From contig CAXAZF010000002.1 of assembly GCA_963973455.1 (NCBI GenBank), positions 346,749-410,748 of the forward strand: a stretch of 64,000 nt of DNA, given 5' to 3'. The position numbers and the translations under genes were made by a program. The notes below the pieces were generated by a model that did not search any database, had not been told where the DNA came from, and was given only the letters and a program-made list of their open reading frames with translations. Positions within the stretch are counted from its first letter, which is position 1; each line of letters opens with the position of its first letter. This document shows, piece by piece, positions 30,796 through 39,179 of this stretch. The stretch is from Marixanthomonas sp002364245 (GTDB lineage: Bacteria; Bacteroidota; Bacteroidia; Flavobacteriales; Flavobacteriaceae).

Positions 30796-32325
30796 TTAAC
30801 TATTGGGACGGTGTTCTGGTTGTAATAAATCGTTGACCGTTTTTACAGGATTGAACGTGAGTAAAGGTACTTCCACAAAAACTGAGTTCCATTTGGCCAT
30901 AGCTCCATTCCAAAGTCCAGGGAGCTCTAATGCCTTTAATGATTTTCCGTCTTGAGATTTTAAGGAAATAAAGCCAGTGTTTGGGTCGCTATACTGTTTC
31001 AGATTAAATTTTTCCCCTTTAAAGTTTCGAATACCGCAAACTAGGTCAACTGGGTTAAAGTGAGTTGCTTCACTTACAATTGCTTTTTGATGCTCGTCTT
31101 CCATATTTATTTGGGCGGTTTCCACAATTTGTAAGGTAACCTCGCCATTATCATTCTTAACCCAAAAAGGACCACCACCAGGGGCACCGGTATTTTTTAC
31201 CACGCCACATACCCGTAAAGGCCTATTAAGCTTATTGTAAAGTGCTTCTTTAGTTTTAGGAAGCTCCTTGCAATTAAGGTGGTTCCATAAAAAAGATTGT
31301 ATTTCTTTTACTTCTTCTTCAGAAATATTCTCACTTGAAAGCTTTTCAAGAAATTCAAAAACCCGTTGTTGCAACCATAGTAATTTACCTGCTAACAACT
31401 TTTTATAATGAGCCACTTCTTCAACATGTTCCCTAATGATAACGTTGTCAATGTTTTTTATAAAAACGATATCGGCATTTACTTCATTTAAGTTTTCCAA
31501 TAACGCTCCATGACCCGACGGACGGAAAGTAACATTACCTTTTGCATCCCGAAACGGCTTATTATTTTCTGTTACGGCAATAGTATCGGTTTCTTTTTTC
31601 TGAAAAGAATACGAAATATGAAAATTAGTTTTTGTAAGTTTTGTCAATCTGTTTTTTACGGCCTCAAACTCTTCTTTAAATTTTGAAACGTGTTCTTCGG
31701 AAAATGTAAAATGCGAATACGCATTGTCTTTAGCCGAAGCATAAAAAGCAGACTCATACAATTGCTCTTCAAAAGCAGTAGTGTAGTATTTTTTATATTT
31801 ATGAAAAGGTATTAAACCTTTTGGCATATTTCTGAAACCTAAACCTTCCGGTTCGAGCATCGCTTTTACAAAGTAATGAGCGCGCTTCCCTTTTTTATTT
31901 GTTTTATAATCTGGGTATAGTTCGCGAATTTTTTTCCGTACTTCGTTTACAAAAGCAAAATCTTTTAAATTATTTAAAAAAGTGTCTAGTGCTTTATAAT
32001 TTCCTTTTTTAAGGTATTTGTTTAACGTTTGTTCATCGGGATCGTAATTTTTTAAAAACTGATGCAAAAACTTGAACATACGGGTTGCCGCTCCAGAAGC
32101 CGGAACAAATTTAACCAACTCCAGTTGTTGCTTTTCCCTTTCAAAAAGATCTACTAACTTCTGTTGGTTTTCTTCTGAAATTTCTTCAATACCATTACCT
32201 ATAGACGCTGTTGTTACTACGTTTGAATAAGGAATCCCTCTTACAAAAGTCTCCAGTTGCTTTGCGACACTATCTACTGTATGACCGCTTTCTTCTATTT
32301 GTTGTACGTCTTTTTGATTTAACAT
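30796..32325 (-). CDS. DUF4301 family protein
   Basis: A 509-residue cytoplasmic protein with no membrane segment. Visible marks: FVPASGAATRMFKFLHQF (about 100-117), GLIPFHKY, FRPSGHGALLENLN (about 273-286) and NTGAPGGGPFWVKN. The SGAATRM and GHGALL motifs are reminiscent of nucleotide-sugar transferase-like active sites; the family is otherwise uncharacterised. It starts two bases after the kinase gene and ends one base before arfB, so it belongs to the thiamine-linked operon. A role in thiamine or cofactor salvage is conjecture from context. Confidence 0.85.
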   Translation of the reverse strand: MLNQKDVQQIEESGHTVDSVAKQLETFVRGIPYSNVVTTASIGNGIEEISEENQQKLVDLFEREKQQLELVKFVPASGAATRMFKFLHQFLKNYDPDEQTLNKYLKKGNYKALDTFLNNLKDFAFVNEVRKKIRELYPDYKTNKKGKRAHYFVKAMLEPEGLGFRNMPKGLIPFHKYKKYYTTAFEEQLYESAFYASAKDNAYSHFTFSEEHVSKFKEEFEAVKNRLTKLTKTNFHISYSFQKKETDTIAVTENNKPFRDAKGNVTFRPSGHGALLENLNEVNADIVFIKNIDNVIIREHVEEVAHYKKLLAGKLLWLQQRVFEFLEKLSSENISEEEVKEIQSFLWNHLNCKELPKTKEALYNKLNRPLRVCGVVKNTGAPGGGPFWVKNDNGEVTLQIVETAQINMEDEHQKAIVSEATHFNPVDLVCGIRNFKGEKFNLKQYSDPNTGFISLKSQDGKSLKALELPGLWNGAMAKWNSVFVEVPLLTFNPVKTVNDLLQPEHRPNS

Positions 32326-32327
32326 AA

Positions 32328-32900
32328 TTAGTTGTTACTCAAATTTTCAATTGTTTTTAAAGCAGTTTTCATTCGCTGTTTTACAGAACCTTTTAAAATG
32401 GTGTAAGGAAGTTGTCTTTTGCGTAGCTCTGCTTCAAAAATAGTAAACATTTTCAATCTATCGTTGGGTCGATCCCTCAATTTATCAGCTTCCCAAGGTA
32501 CATCAATATAGGTGAGAAAATAATGATGGTAATTATTTTCTTCCGTAGCTTTTTTAATTTCTGAAGGACAATATCCATTGTAATAGTATTCTGAATACAC
32601 TTGTATTTCTAATAAGTTAGTATCGCAAAAAAGTAATTTATTTGCTACTTCGGTTGTTTTATTCTCTAAAGCCATCTGTCCCTTTGCAATAGGTAACAAA
32701 TCGTCGCGTGTGATTGTTTTTTGTTCCACCTCCCATTTTTTTTCCAGATATTCCCGCATATATTCGGGAACCCATTTGGTTTTATAATGAGCAGCCAATT
32801 GCTTTGCCAGGGTTGTCTTTCCAGTAGATTCTGGGCCATACAGCACAAGCTTTATGCAATGATTCCCGTTTCCTGTGGATTGTTTAAGCGTTTTTTCCAT
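32328..32900 (-). CDS. NadR-like P-loop kinase
   Basis: 190 residues. Walker A is GPESTGKTT (22-30) in VLYGPESTGKTTLAKQLA, followed by YMREYLEKKW and LLFCDTNLLEIQVYSEYYY. These are the features of the ribosylnicotinamide kinase domain of NadR, without the adenylyltransferase domain. In this operon, next to a thiamine-binding protein and a PnuC-type permease, thiamine phosphorylation is an alternative to nicotinamide riboside phosphorylation; either would trap the imported vitamin. Its 5' end overlaps the permease gene by 49 bases, an unusually long overlap. Confidence 0.85.
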   Translation of the reverse strand: MEKTLKQSTGNGNHCIKLVLYGPESTGKTTLAKQLAAHYKTKWVPEYMREYLEKKWEVEQKTITRDDLLPIAKGQMALENKTTEVANKLLFCDTNLLEIQVYSEYYYNGYCPSEIKKATEENNYHHYFLTYIDVPWEADKLRDRPNDRLKMFTIFEAELRKRQLPYTILKGSVKQRMKTALKTIENLSNN

Positions 32901-33493
32901 GCGAAATAGCCAGCGATTGATATAAATACAAAAATAATATAGAGCATACTGCTTATTGTGTATCCTTTATAAAAATACAGCGGAACACTTATAATATTCC
33001 CTACTAATAAATAGAGCCAGTTTTCAATTTTTCGTTTGGCCAAAAACCACATGCCAACAAAAAAGAAGGCTGTTGTAATTGTATCTACATAGGCCGTCCA
33101 ACTGGTCCATTTTTCAAAAAATTCATACACTGCGTAGATAAACAGTAAGGTTCCGGCAAAAATCCCCATTGAAATATAATGCTCCTTTTTAGTTGCTTTT
33201 GTAATAGGTGTATACCGAGTGGGGGTTACCTTTCGGGTCCAAATATACCAACCGTATACGCTCATTATAAAATAGTAGGCGTTTATAATTAAATCGCCCA
33301 ACAGACCCCATTGCCATAGCAAGTAGACAAAAATAGAGGTGCTGATAATCCCTGTAGGATACACCCAAACACTGTTTTTCATAGAAAACAATGAGGAAGC
33401 CAATCCAAATAAAACCGCAGTAACTTCAAGTATAATTTGATGGGTGGCATAGCCTTCGTACTGCCCAAATAAAAACTCAAAAATGGGGTTCAT
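32852..33493 (-). CDS. PnuC-family vitamin permease (probably PnuT, thiamine)
   Basis: A 213-residue membrane protein with about seven helices. The PnuC signature around YGWYIWTRK (about 81-89) carries the W-x-x-W substrate-site motif. PnuC proteins move nicotinamide riboside by facilitated diffusion; the PnuT branch moves thiamine. Annotation would say nicotinamide mononucleotide transporter, but the overlapping thiamine-binding-protein gene upstream (17-base overlap) and the TPP-controlled receptor nearby favour thiamine. This is inference; subfamily residues were not checked. Confidence 0.85.
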   Translation of the reverse strand: MNPIFEFLFGQYEGYATHQIILEVTAVLFGLASSLFSMKNSVWVYPTGIISTSIFVYLLWQWGLLGDLIINAYYFIMSVYGWYIWTRKVTPTRYTPITKATKKEHYISMGIFAGTLLFIYAVYEFFEKWTSWTAYVDTITTAFFFVGMWFLAKRKIENWLYLLVGNIISVPLYFYKGYTISSMLYIIFVFISIAGYFAWKKRLNNPQETGIIA

Positions 33494-33737
33494 AGTCGCT
33501 ACGATCCGTTTTTACTATTTTTATATACAACAATCCCCTTTCTACAGCTTCCAAGGCTGTCTTCATTTCTTTAGTAAGCAATTGCATAACAGCATCATAT
33601 TCGCCATAAACTTGTGTGCTCAAAGGGTTTTCCTTAACCGTAAGCCCAGAATTCCGAAGGCTTTTTATAAAATTAATGATAGCCGGCTCATAATCATCTT
33701 GAATTGGGGTAAGTGTCAATTCTACTGAAATATTCAT
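33477..33737 (-). CDS. Thiamine-binding protein, MTH1187/YkoF family
   Basis: An 86-residue protein of the Thiamine_BP (formerly DUF77) family: VELTLTPIQDDYEPAIINFIKSL, then LSTQVYGEYDAVMQLL. It is a single ferredoxin-like domain without signal peptide, so cytoplasmic. Bacillus YkoF of this fold binds thiamine. It is first in a run of five tightly spaced genes (thiamine-binding, permease, kinase, DUF4301, arfB) driven from the -7 box at 33764-33757. No riboswitch was found in its leader. Confidence 0.85.
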   Translation of the reverse strand: MNISVELTLTPIQDDYEPAIINFIKSLRNSGLTVKENPLSTQVYGEYDAVMQLLTKEMKTALEAVERGLLYIKIVKTDRSDYEPHF

Positions 33738-33756
33738 ATTAAAATAAGTTTATAGC

Positions 33757-33764
33757 CAAAGGTA
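33757..33764 (-). promoter_or_regulatory. -7 box of the thiamine-linked operon
   Basis: The minus strand reads TACCTTTG, about 20 bases before the start at 33737. No TTG at the expected -33 distance. The 143-bp divergent region has no CTGAGA or other THI motif. Confidence 0.45.
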
Positions 33765-33812
33765 CAGATATTACAATGGTTTAAAAGAAAGAAGGATCAT
33801 AAGATTGCGAAG

Positions 33813-33843
33813 TTGGCATTCTAACTAACTGGCGTTATTTTTG
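33813..33843 (+). promoter_or_regulatory. Promoter of the 594-residue TPR gene
   Basis: TTG (33813-33815), 20 bases, then TATTTTTG (33836-33843). A good Bacteroidota promoter 37 bases before the ATG. Confidence 0.55.
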
Positions 33844-33880
33844 CAGTGGTAGTACCATATCATTTCAGTATCTTTAACCC

Positions 33881-35665
33881 ATGCGCACAGTACTATTTAT
33901 TTTATTTTTTATTGTAACAGTCACTTCGAGCTACGCTCAAAATGAAGCATTGGCAAAAAATTATTTTGAGCAAGGTGAATATGAAAAAGCGCTGGCTATT
34001 TATGATAAGCTATATGATAAAAACCCAAATAGGTTAGACTTTTTCATTGCATTGGTTGAAGTAAACCAACAATTGGAAAACTTTACTATTTCAGAAAAAC
34101 TGCTTCAGGAAAAACTGAACAACCGTATTGTAAATCCGCAGCTATATGTAGAACTGGGCTACAACTATTCGTTGCAACAAAAAGACAGTTTGGCTAGGGT
34201 TAATTATGATAAAGCTATCGATTATACAGTAGAAAACCCTAATTATTCTTATACCGTTGGAAAAGCTTTTTCAAAATATAGCTTATTAGATTATGCCATT
34301 GCTACCTACGAAAAAGCAATGGAGAATGATTTCAACAGGAACTTTAGCATACAATTAGCCAGAATTTATGGAGAACAAGGAAAACTTGAAAAAATGTTTT
34401 CAAGCTATATAGACCTTATTGAAGAAACCCCAACTTATAAGTCAAGTGCCACAAGGAATTTCAGTAATTTTATTAAAGAAGACCCTACTGCCAATGCCAA
34501 TGTAGCACTAAGAAAAGAGTTGCTAAAAAGGCTTCAAAGCAATACTGATATTTTATATAACGATTTGCTTAGCTGGTTATTTATTCAGCAAAAAGAATTT
34601 AAAAAGGCATTCACACAAGAAAAAGCTATTTATAAAAGAACGGGCGAAGATTTAAGTGGCATAGCAAATCTAGTTCTCATTACCATTGCCGAAGAAGATT
34701 ATGAAAATGCTACCGATGCTGTAAACTTTATAATTGAAAACTCGTACACCCCCGAAGCCAAGTTACAAGGACATCAATATTTAATGAAGATTGCCTTGAA
34801 AACAGCATCAAAAAAAAACTATCCCGAGGTTGAAAAAAAATTTGAAGCTATTTTGAATGAATTTGGATATGGCTCACAAACCTATGCGATACAAGTAGAT
34901 TACAATCATTTTTTAGCCTTTAATGCTGAAAAAAAAGAAGTAGCCATTTCAAATTTAAAAACACTTTTAAAAGACCGGTTAACCTCTTTTCAAGAAGCTC
35001 GGGTAAAAATGGAACTGGCAGATATTTTGGTGTTTGATGAAAAGTTCAACGAGGCATTGATCTATTATTCTCAAATTCAGAAAAAAGTAAAGAATGATGT
35101 CTTGGCACAAGAAGCTCGGTTTAAAGTTGCCAAAACAAGTTATTACAAAGGTGATTTTGAATGGGCACAAATACAGTTGGACGTTTTACGGAAATCTGCT
35201 TCCCAACTTATCGCCAACGATGCGATGGAGCTCAGTTTAATGATTCGCGATAACTCACTTGAAGACTCTACCCAAACGGCTTTAAAAAAGTTTGCACGAG
35301 CTGATTTATTGGCACTTCAGAATAAAGATACAGAAGCGATTGAAAAGTTGGATGATATTCTCACCAACCACAAAGGTGAAAAAATTGAAGACGAAGCTTT
35401 GCTGAAACAAGCAGGATTGTATGAAAAAACAGAACAATTGGAAAAAGCCGAAGCCAATTACGATAAATTAATAGAGTTATACCCAGACGAAATAGTAGCA
35501 GATGATGCCTATTTTAAATTGGCAAAACTCTATGAAGATAAACTAGCGCAACCTGAAAAAGCAAAAGAGCTTTACGAGCAAATAATCTATAACTTTGCAG
35601 ACAGTATTTACTTTGTAGAAGCCCGAAAACGCTTTAGAGCCTTGCGTGGGGATGCTATAAATTAA
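33881..35665 (+). CDS. Exported tetratricopeptide repeat protein
   Basis: 594 residues with a signal peptide (cleavage near SYAQ, about residue 20) and TPR units through most of its length: clear ones near 24-60 (AKNYFEQGEYEKALAIYDKLYDKNP), 95-150, 380-430, and 500-590 (KAEANYDKLIELYPDEIVADDAYFKLAKLYED and EKAKELYEQIIYNF). It is probably a periplasmic or envelope scaffold. The following DUF4286 gene is 24 bases away. Partner and role are unknown; proteins of this kind are common in flavobacteria. Confidence 0.85.
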   Translation: MRTVLFILFFIVTVTSSYAQNEALAKNYFEQGEYEKALAIYDKLYDKNPNRLDFFIALVEVNQQLENFTISEKLLQEKLNNRIVNPQLYVELGYNYSLQQKDSLARVNYDKAIDYTVENPNYSYTVGKAFSKYSLLDYAIATYEKAMENDFNRNFSIQLARIYGEQGKLEKMFSSYIDLIEETPTYKSSATRNFSNFIKEDPTANANVALRKELLKRLQSNTDILYNDLLSWLFIQQKEFKKAFTQEKAIYKRTGEDLSGIANLVLITIAEEDYENATDAVNFIIENSYTPEAKLQGHQYLMKIALKTASKKNYPEVEKKFEAILNEFGYGSQTYAIQVDYNHFLAFNAEKKEVAISNLKTLLKDRLTSFQEARVKMELADILVFDEKFNEALIYYSQIQKKVKNDVLAQEARFKVAKTSYYKGDFEWAQIQLDVLRKSASQLIANDAMELSLMIRDNSLEDSTQTALKKFARADLLALQNKDTEAIEKLDDILTNHKGEKIEDEALLKQAGLYEKTEQLEKAEANYDKLIELYPDEIVADDAYFKLAKLYEDKLAQPEKAKELYEQIIYNFADSIYFVEARKRFRALRGDAIN

Positions 35666-35689
35666 TTTTACAAACTAAAAACTTGCTTA

Positions 35690-35998
35690 ATGTACATCTA
35701 TAACGTAACCATAAACATAGACAACAGCATCCACGACGAGTGGCTCGATTGGATGAAAACAAAACATATTCCGGCAATGCTCGATACCGGTAAGTTTAAA
35801 AAAGCATTAATGACCCGCGTACAGGTTGAAGAAGAAATGGGCGGCATCACTTACTCGATACAATACCGGACCGAAAGCAAGGAAATGCTTCAAAAATACT
35901 ATAAAGAAGATGCAGAAACGCTCAGAGAACAAAGTAAACCTTTTGAAGGGAAATTCGTTGCATTTAGAACCGAACTAGAAGTAGTTAACGAACAATAA
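35690..35998 (+). CDS. DUF4286 family protein
   Basis: A 102-residue protein: MYIYNVTINIDNSIHDEWLDWMKTKHIPAMLDTGKF, then YSIQYRTESKEMLQKYYKEDAETLREQ. The start and the HIPAML motif define DUF4286, a ferredoxin-like family of Bacteroidota with unknown function. It lies between the TPR gene and rsmA and is probably cotranscribed with the TPR gene. Ends at a hairpin. Confidence 0.9.
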   Translation: MYIYNVTINIDNSIHDEWLDWMKTKHIPAMLDTGKFKKALMTRVQVEEEMGGITYSIQYRTESKEMLQKYYKEDAETLREQSKPFEGKFVAFRTELEVVNEQ

Positions 35999-36000
35999 AA

Positions 36001-36036
36001 AAAGCCCGAGAAACCAAATAAGTTTTAACGGGCTTT
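36001..36036 (+). terminator. Weak terminator after DUF4286 gene
   Basis: Stem AAAGCCCG/CGGGCTTT with a 20-base loop and only a short T-run. The rest of the gap to rsmA (36037-36287) holds no further gene or motif that I can see. Confidence 0.6.
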
Positions 36037-36287
36037 GTACCTTGTGCATCAGTCTCACTCCTCAATAAGATTAAACACAATCGGTTGATTTTTGAAGTGT
36101 GAAGATAAAAGCAAAAAATTATATCAAGGAATATTCTTACGCCTTTTTGATTAAATGGTTTGTTTTTTCGTTTAACTACATAAAAACCTGAATATCAATG
36201 ATTTTTTTCTGAAGAGAACACAATTTAGATTTTAAACAGAGCGGCTAATTTATTAATCAATACCTGTATTTAGGCAATCACATTACT

Positions 36288-37082
36288 ATGAGTAAACCAG
36301 TCCGAGCTAAAAAACATTTAGGCCAACATTTTTTACACGATGAAAATATTGCCGAAAAAATAAGCAATACACTTACCCTTCAAGGCTATAAAAATGTTTT
36401 GGAAATTGGCCCAGGTATGGGTGTACTTACTAAATATCTAATTAAAAAGGATGTTGAATTAATTGCTTTAGACCTTGATACCGATTCTATAACTTATTTA
36501 ATTGAAAACTATCCTGAAAAGAATCTTCAAATTCTTGAAGCTGATTTCTTAAAAACAGAATTAACCGATTTGTTTGGGGATGAACCATTTGCCATAACAG
36601 GGAATTTCCCGTATAACATTTCAACACAAATTGTATTTAAAGCACTAGAAAACAGAGCTCAAATCCCTGAATTTACAGGCATGTTTCAAAAAGAAGTAGC
36701 GCAACGAATTTGTGAAAAAGAAGGAAGTAAAACCTACGGAATCCTATCGGTGCTTACGCAAGCCTTTTACGATGCCGAATATCTATTTACCGTAAAACCT
36801 GGGGTTTTTAATCCGCCACCAAAAGTGGATAGTGGCGTACTTAGATTACGGCGAAAAGAAGATTTTTCACTTCCCTGTAATGAAAAACTGTTTTATAAAG
36901 TGGTGAAAACCGGATTTCAACAACGTAGAAAAACGTTAAGAAACAGTTTAAAAACCCTTAATCTTTCCGATAAACTGAAAGAAGATAGTATATTTGGCAA
37001 GCGTCCGGAACAACTTTCGGTATCTCAATTTATTTCGCTTACACAAAAGATAGAAAACGATGCAGTTTCAACTCACGAATGA
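36288..37082 (+). CDS. rsmA: 16S rRNA A1518/A1519 dimethyltransferase RsmA (KsgA)
   Basis: Dimethylates two adenines near the 3' end of 16S rRNA late in 30S assembly. It is 264 residues, normal length. SAM-binding motif I is VLEIGPGMGVLT (37-48), and the catalytic motif is NFPYN (106-110), the Bacteroidota form of NLPYN. The N-terminal ARAKKHLGQHFL-type start is present (VRAKKHLGQHFL). It overlaps mgtE by 23 bases. Confidence 0.97.
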   Translation: MSKPVRAKKHLGQHFLHDENIAEKISNTLTLQGYKNVLEIGPGMGVLTKYLIKKDVELIALDLDTDSITYLIENYPEKNLQILEADFLKTELTDLFGDEPFAITGNFPYNISTQIVFKALENRAQIPEFTGMFQKEVAQRICEKEGSKTYGILSVLTQAFYDAEYLFTVKPGVFNPPPKVDSGVLRLRRKEDFSLPCNEKLFYKVVKTGFQQRRKTLRNSLKTLNLSDKLKEDSIFGKRPEQLSVSQFISLTQKIENDAVSTHE

Positions 37083-38409
37083 ATTTTTAGAGCAAGTTGA
37101 ACAGCTCATTGCCAACAAAGATGGCAGTGCGCTGCGCGAGTTGCTGCACGAGTTTCACTTTGCCGATATCGCTGAAATTTTAGAGGAGCTAAACTCAGAT
37201 GAAGCTACTTACCTTATAAAATTATTAGCGAGCGATATCACTTCCGAAGCGTTAATCGAGCTAGATGAAGATATTCGTGAAAAAATATTAGACCGTCTTT
37301 CCCCTAAAGAAATTGCAGCCGAACTCGAAGAAATGGACACCGATGATGCGGTGGATGTGATGGGAGAATTGGATGAAGATGTCCAAAAACAAGTAATCGG
37401 TGAGATTGAAGATTCTGAACACGTAGCCGATATTGTTGAACTTTTAAAGTACGACGAAGACACAGCGGGAGCCCTTATGGCAAAAGAGCTCGTTCGTGTT
37501 AAAGAAACTTGGACCGTGGCCGGATGTGTGCGTGAAATGCGTCGACAAGCCAAAAATGTTACTAGGGTTCATTCAATTTACGTAATTAATAAAGAAGGTA
37601 AATTAACAGGCAGGCTATCACTAAAAGATTTATTGACTGCCGGAGACAAAGCGCACATTAGCGATGTGTTTATCCCAAAGGTAGATTATGTAACTGTACA
37701 CACAGAAAATGAAGAAGTTGCCCGTATTATGCAAAAATATGATCTGGAAGCCATTCCTGTAGTTGATGAAAACGGTGTTTTGGTAGGGCGTATCACCATT
37801 GACGATATTGTAGATTTTATAAAAGAAGAAGCTGAACGTGACTACCAAATGGCTGCCGGTATATCAGAAGATGTTGAGGCCGATGATAGCATTTTAAAAA
37901 TTACCCGTGCCCGTTTACCATGGTTAATATTGGGATTGTTTGGCGGATTGGGAAGTGTCTATATTATGCAAGGTTTTGAAGAGGCTTTAGAGAAGTTCCC
38001 TATTTTATTCTTTTTCACGCCTTTAATTGCAGCAATGGCGGGAAATGTAGGCGTTCAGTCTAGTGCAATTATCGTTCAAGGTTTAGCAAATGATAATGTA
38101 AAGGGAAGCCTATTCAACCGGTTGGTGAAAGAAGTAGGTCTTGCTCTAATTAATGGTACCGCTTTAGGTATATTGGTTATTTTATTTGGGTTTGTGGTAT
38201 CGCAAGATAACTTAGTGAGTATCACAATTGCAATTTCTATGTTATCTGTAATTATTGTAGCGGCACTTATTGGCACGTTTGTACCCATTATTTTAGATAA
38301 ACGCGGAATTGACCCAGCAATCGCAACCGGGCCATTTATTACAACAAGTAATGATATCTTCGGTATTTTCCTATTCTTTTATATATCAAAAGTTATATTA
38401 GGGTTTTGA
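37060..38409 (+). CDS. mgtE: Magnesium transporter MgtE
   Basis: 449 residues: an acidic MgtE N-domain of helical repeats (about 1-135), two CBS domains (about 140-255), a connecting helix and five membrane helices (about 285-449, with PLIAAMAGNVGVQSSAI and the conserved PFITTSNDIFG). Intracellular Mg2+ binding to the N and CBS domains gates the channel in this family. No Mg2+ riboswitch is present because the gene starts inside rsmA. The stop codon overlaps the TTG start of the next gene. Confidence 0.96.
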   Translation: MQFQLTNEFLEQVEQLIANKDGSALRELLHEFHFADIAEILEELNSDEATYLIKLLASDITSEALIELDEDIREKILDRLSPKEIAAELEEMDTDDAVDVMGELDEDVQKQVIGEIEDSEHVADIVELLKYDEDTAGALMAKELVRVKETWTVAGCVREMRRQAKNVTRVHSIYVINKEGKLTGRLSLKDLLTAGDKAHISDVFIPKVDYVTVHTENEEVARIMQKYDLEAIPVVDENGVLVGRITIDDIVDFIKEEAERDYQMAAGISEDVEADDSILKITRARLPWLILGLFGGLGSVYIMQGFEEALEKFPILFFFTPLIAAMAGNVGVQSSAIIVQGLANDNVKGSLFNRLVKEVGLALINGTALGILVILFGFVVSQDNLVSITIAISMLSVIIVAALIGTFVPIILDKRGIDPAIATGPFITTSNDIFGIFLFFYISKVILGF

Positions 38410-38798
38410 GTACGGTCTTTTCAAATACCTTTAAAGTACCAGAATCTGCCATAGATGTTAATGGCCATGTAAATAACATCACGTATTTAGAATGGTGTAT
38501 CGAAATAGCCGAAAAACATTGGTTTTCAAAAGCTCCAAAAGAACTACACTCACAATATTTTTGGGTGGTTCTCAACCATTTTATTGAATACAAAAATCCT
38601 GCTTTTGAAGGGGAAGAGCTACAAATTGAAACATGGGTTACATCTGCCGAAGGCGTAAAAAGTGAACGACACTACAGAATTTTCAGAAAAAAAGACGAAA
38701 AAGTAATGGTCACTGCAAAAACGCTTTGGTGTTTTGTTGAACTTAAAACCCAAAAACCTACACGCATTCCCGAAGAAATTCGTAATTTGTTTCTATAA
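38406..38798 (+). CDS. Hot-dog-fold acyl-CoA thioesterase
   Basis: A 130-residue protein of the 4-hydroxybenzoyl-CoA thioesterase/YbgC type: MSTVFSNTFKVPESAIDVNGHVNNITYLEW with the active-site DxxGHVNN(x)YLxW pattern (about 17-30). It probably hydrolyses acyl-CoA or acyl-ACP; the substrate is unknown. The start is TTG at 38406, overlapping the mgtE stop (TTGA); no in-frame ATG fits the family, so TTG looks real and translation coupled. Confidence 0.85.
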   Translation: MSTVFSNTFKVPESAIDVNGHVNNITYLEWCIEIAEKHWFSKAPKELHSQYFWVVLNHFIEYKNPAFEGEELQIETWVTSAEGVKSERHYRIFRKKDEKVMVTAKTLWCFVELKTQKPTRIPEEIRNLFL

Positions 38799-38809
38799 AC
38801 TGAAACAAA

Positions 38810-39175
38810 TTGAAGACAATAAACCTTCAGAAAAAATTTACATCATTCAGCAAACACTGGCATCCGCATCAAATAGCTGTTGTCGATGATATGCAAGTGC
38901 TTCTCTCCAAACTAAAAGATGAATTTGTGTGGCATAAACACGAAGAGGAAGACGAATTATTTTTTGTGCAAAAAGGAACCCTCGAAATGCATTTTAGAAA
39001 TAAGGTTGAAATTATAAATGAAGGCGAATTAATTGTTGTCCCTAAAGGTGTGGAGCATTGTCCAAAAACCAAAAATGGTGAAGAAGTACACGTGCTGTTA
39101 TTCGAAAAAATATCCACAAGCCATACTGGAAATGTAGTTAATGAAAAAACAGTTGCTGACTATCCTAAAATCTAA
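38810..39175 (+). CDS. Cupin domain protein
   Basis: A 121-residue single-cupin protein. Motif 1: WHKHEEEDELFFVQKG (about 41-56) with His, His and Glu ligands; motif 2: VVPKGVEHCPK (about 77-87) with the last His. Probably a small metal-dependent enzyme or sensor; the substrate is unknown. The start is TTG at 38810, the second TTG start in a row. It lies in a run with a hydroxyacid dehydrogenase and a VOC protein. Confidence 0.85.
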   Translation: MKTINLQKKFTSFSKHWHPHQIAVVDDMQVLLSKLKDEFVWHKHEEEDELFFVQKGTLEMHFRNKVEIINEGELIVVPKGVEHCPKTKNGEEVHVLLFEKISTSHTGNVVNEKTVADYPKI

Positions 39176-39179
39176 AAAC

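Noticed and set aside
33738..33880. Second TPP riboswitch ahead of the thiamine-linked operon
   Set aside because: No CTGAGA, TACCC or other THI block could be found on either strand of the gap.
37060..37082. Mg2+ riboswitch for mgtE
   Set aside because: mgtE starts inside rsmA, and no leader is available.
37209..37553. 114-codon frame antisense to mgtE
   Set aside because: Serine-rich low-complexity translation, typical of the reverse of an acidic coding region.
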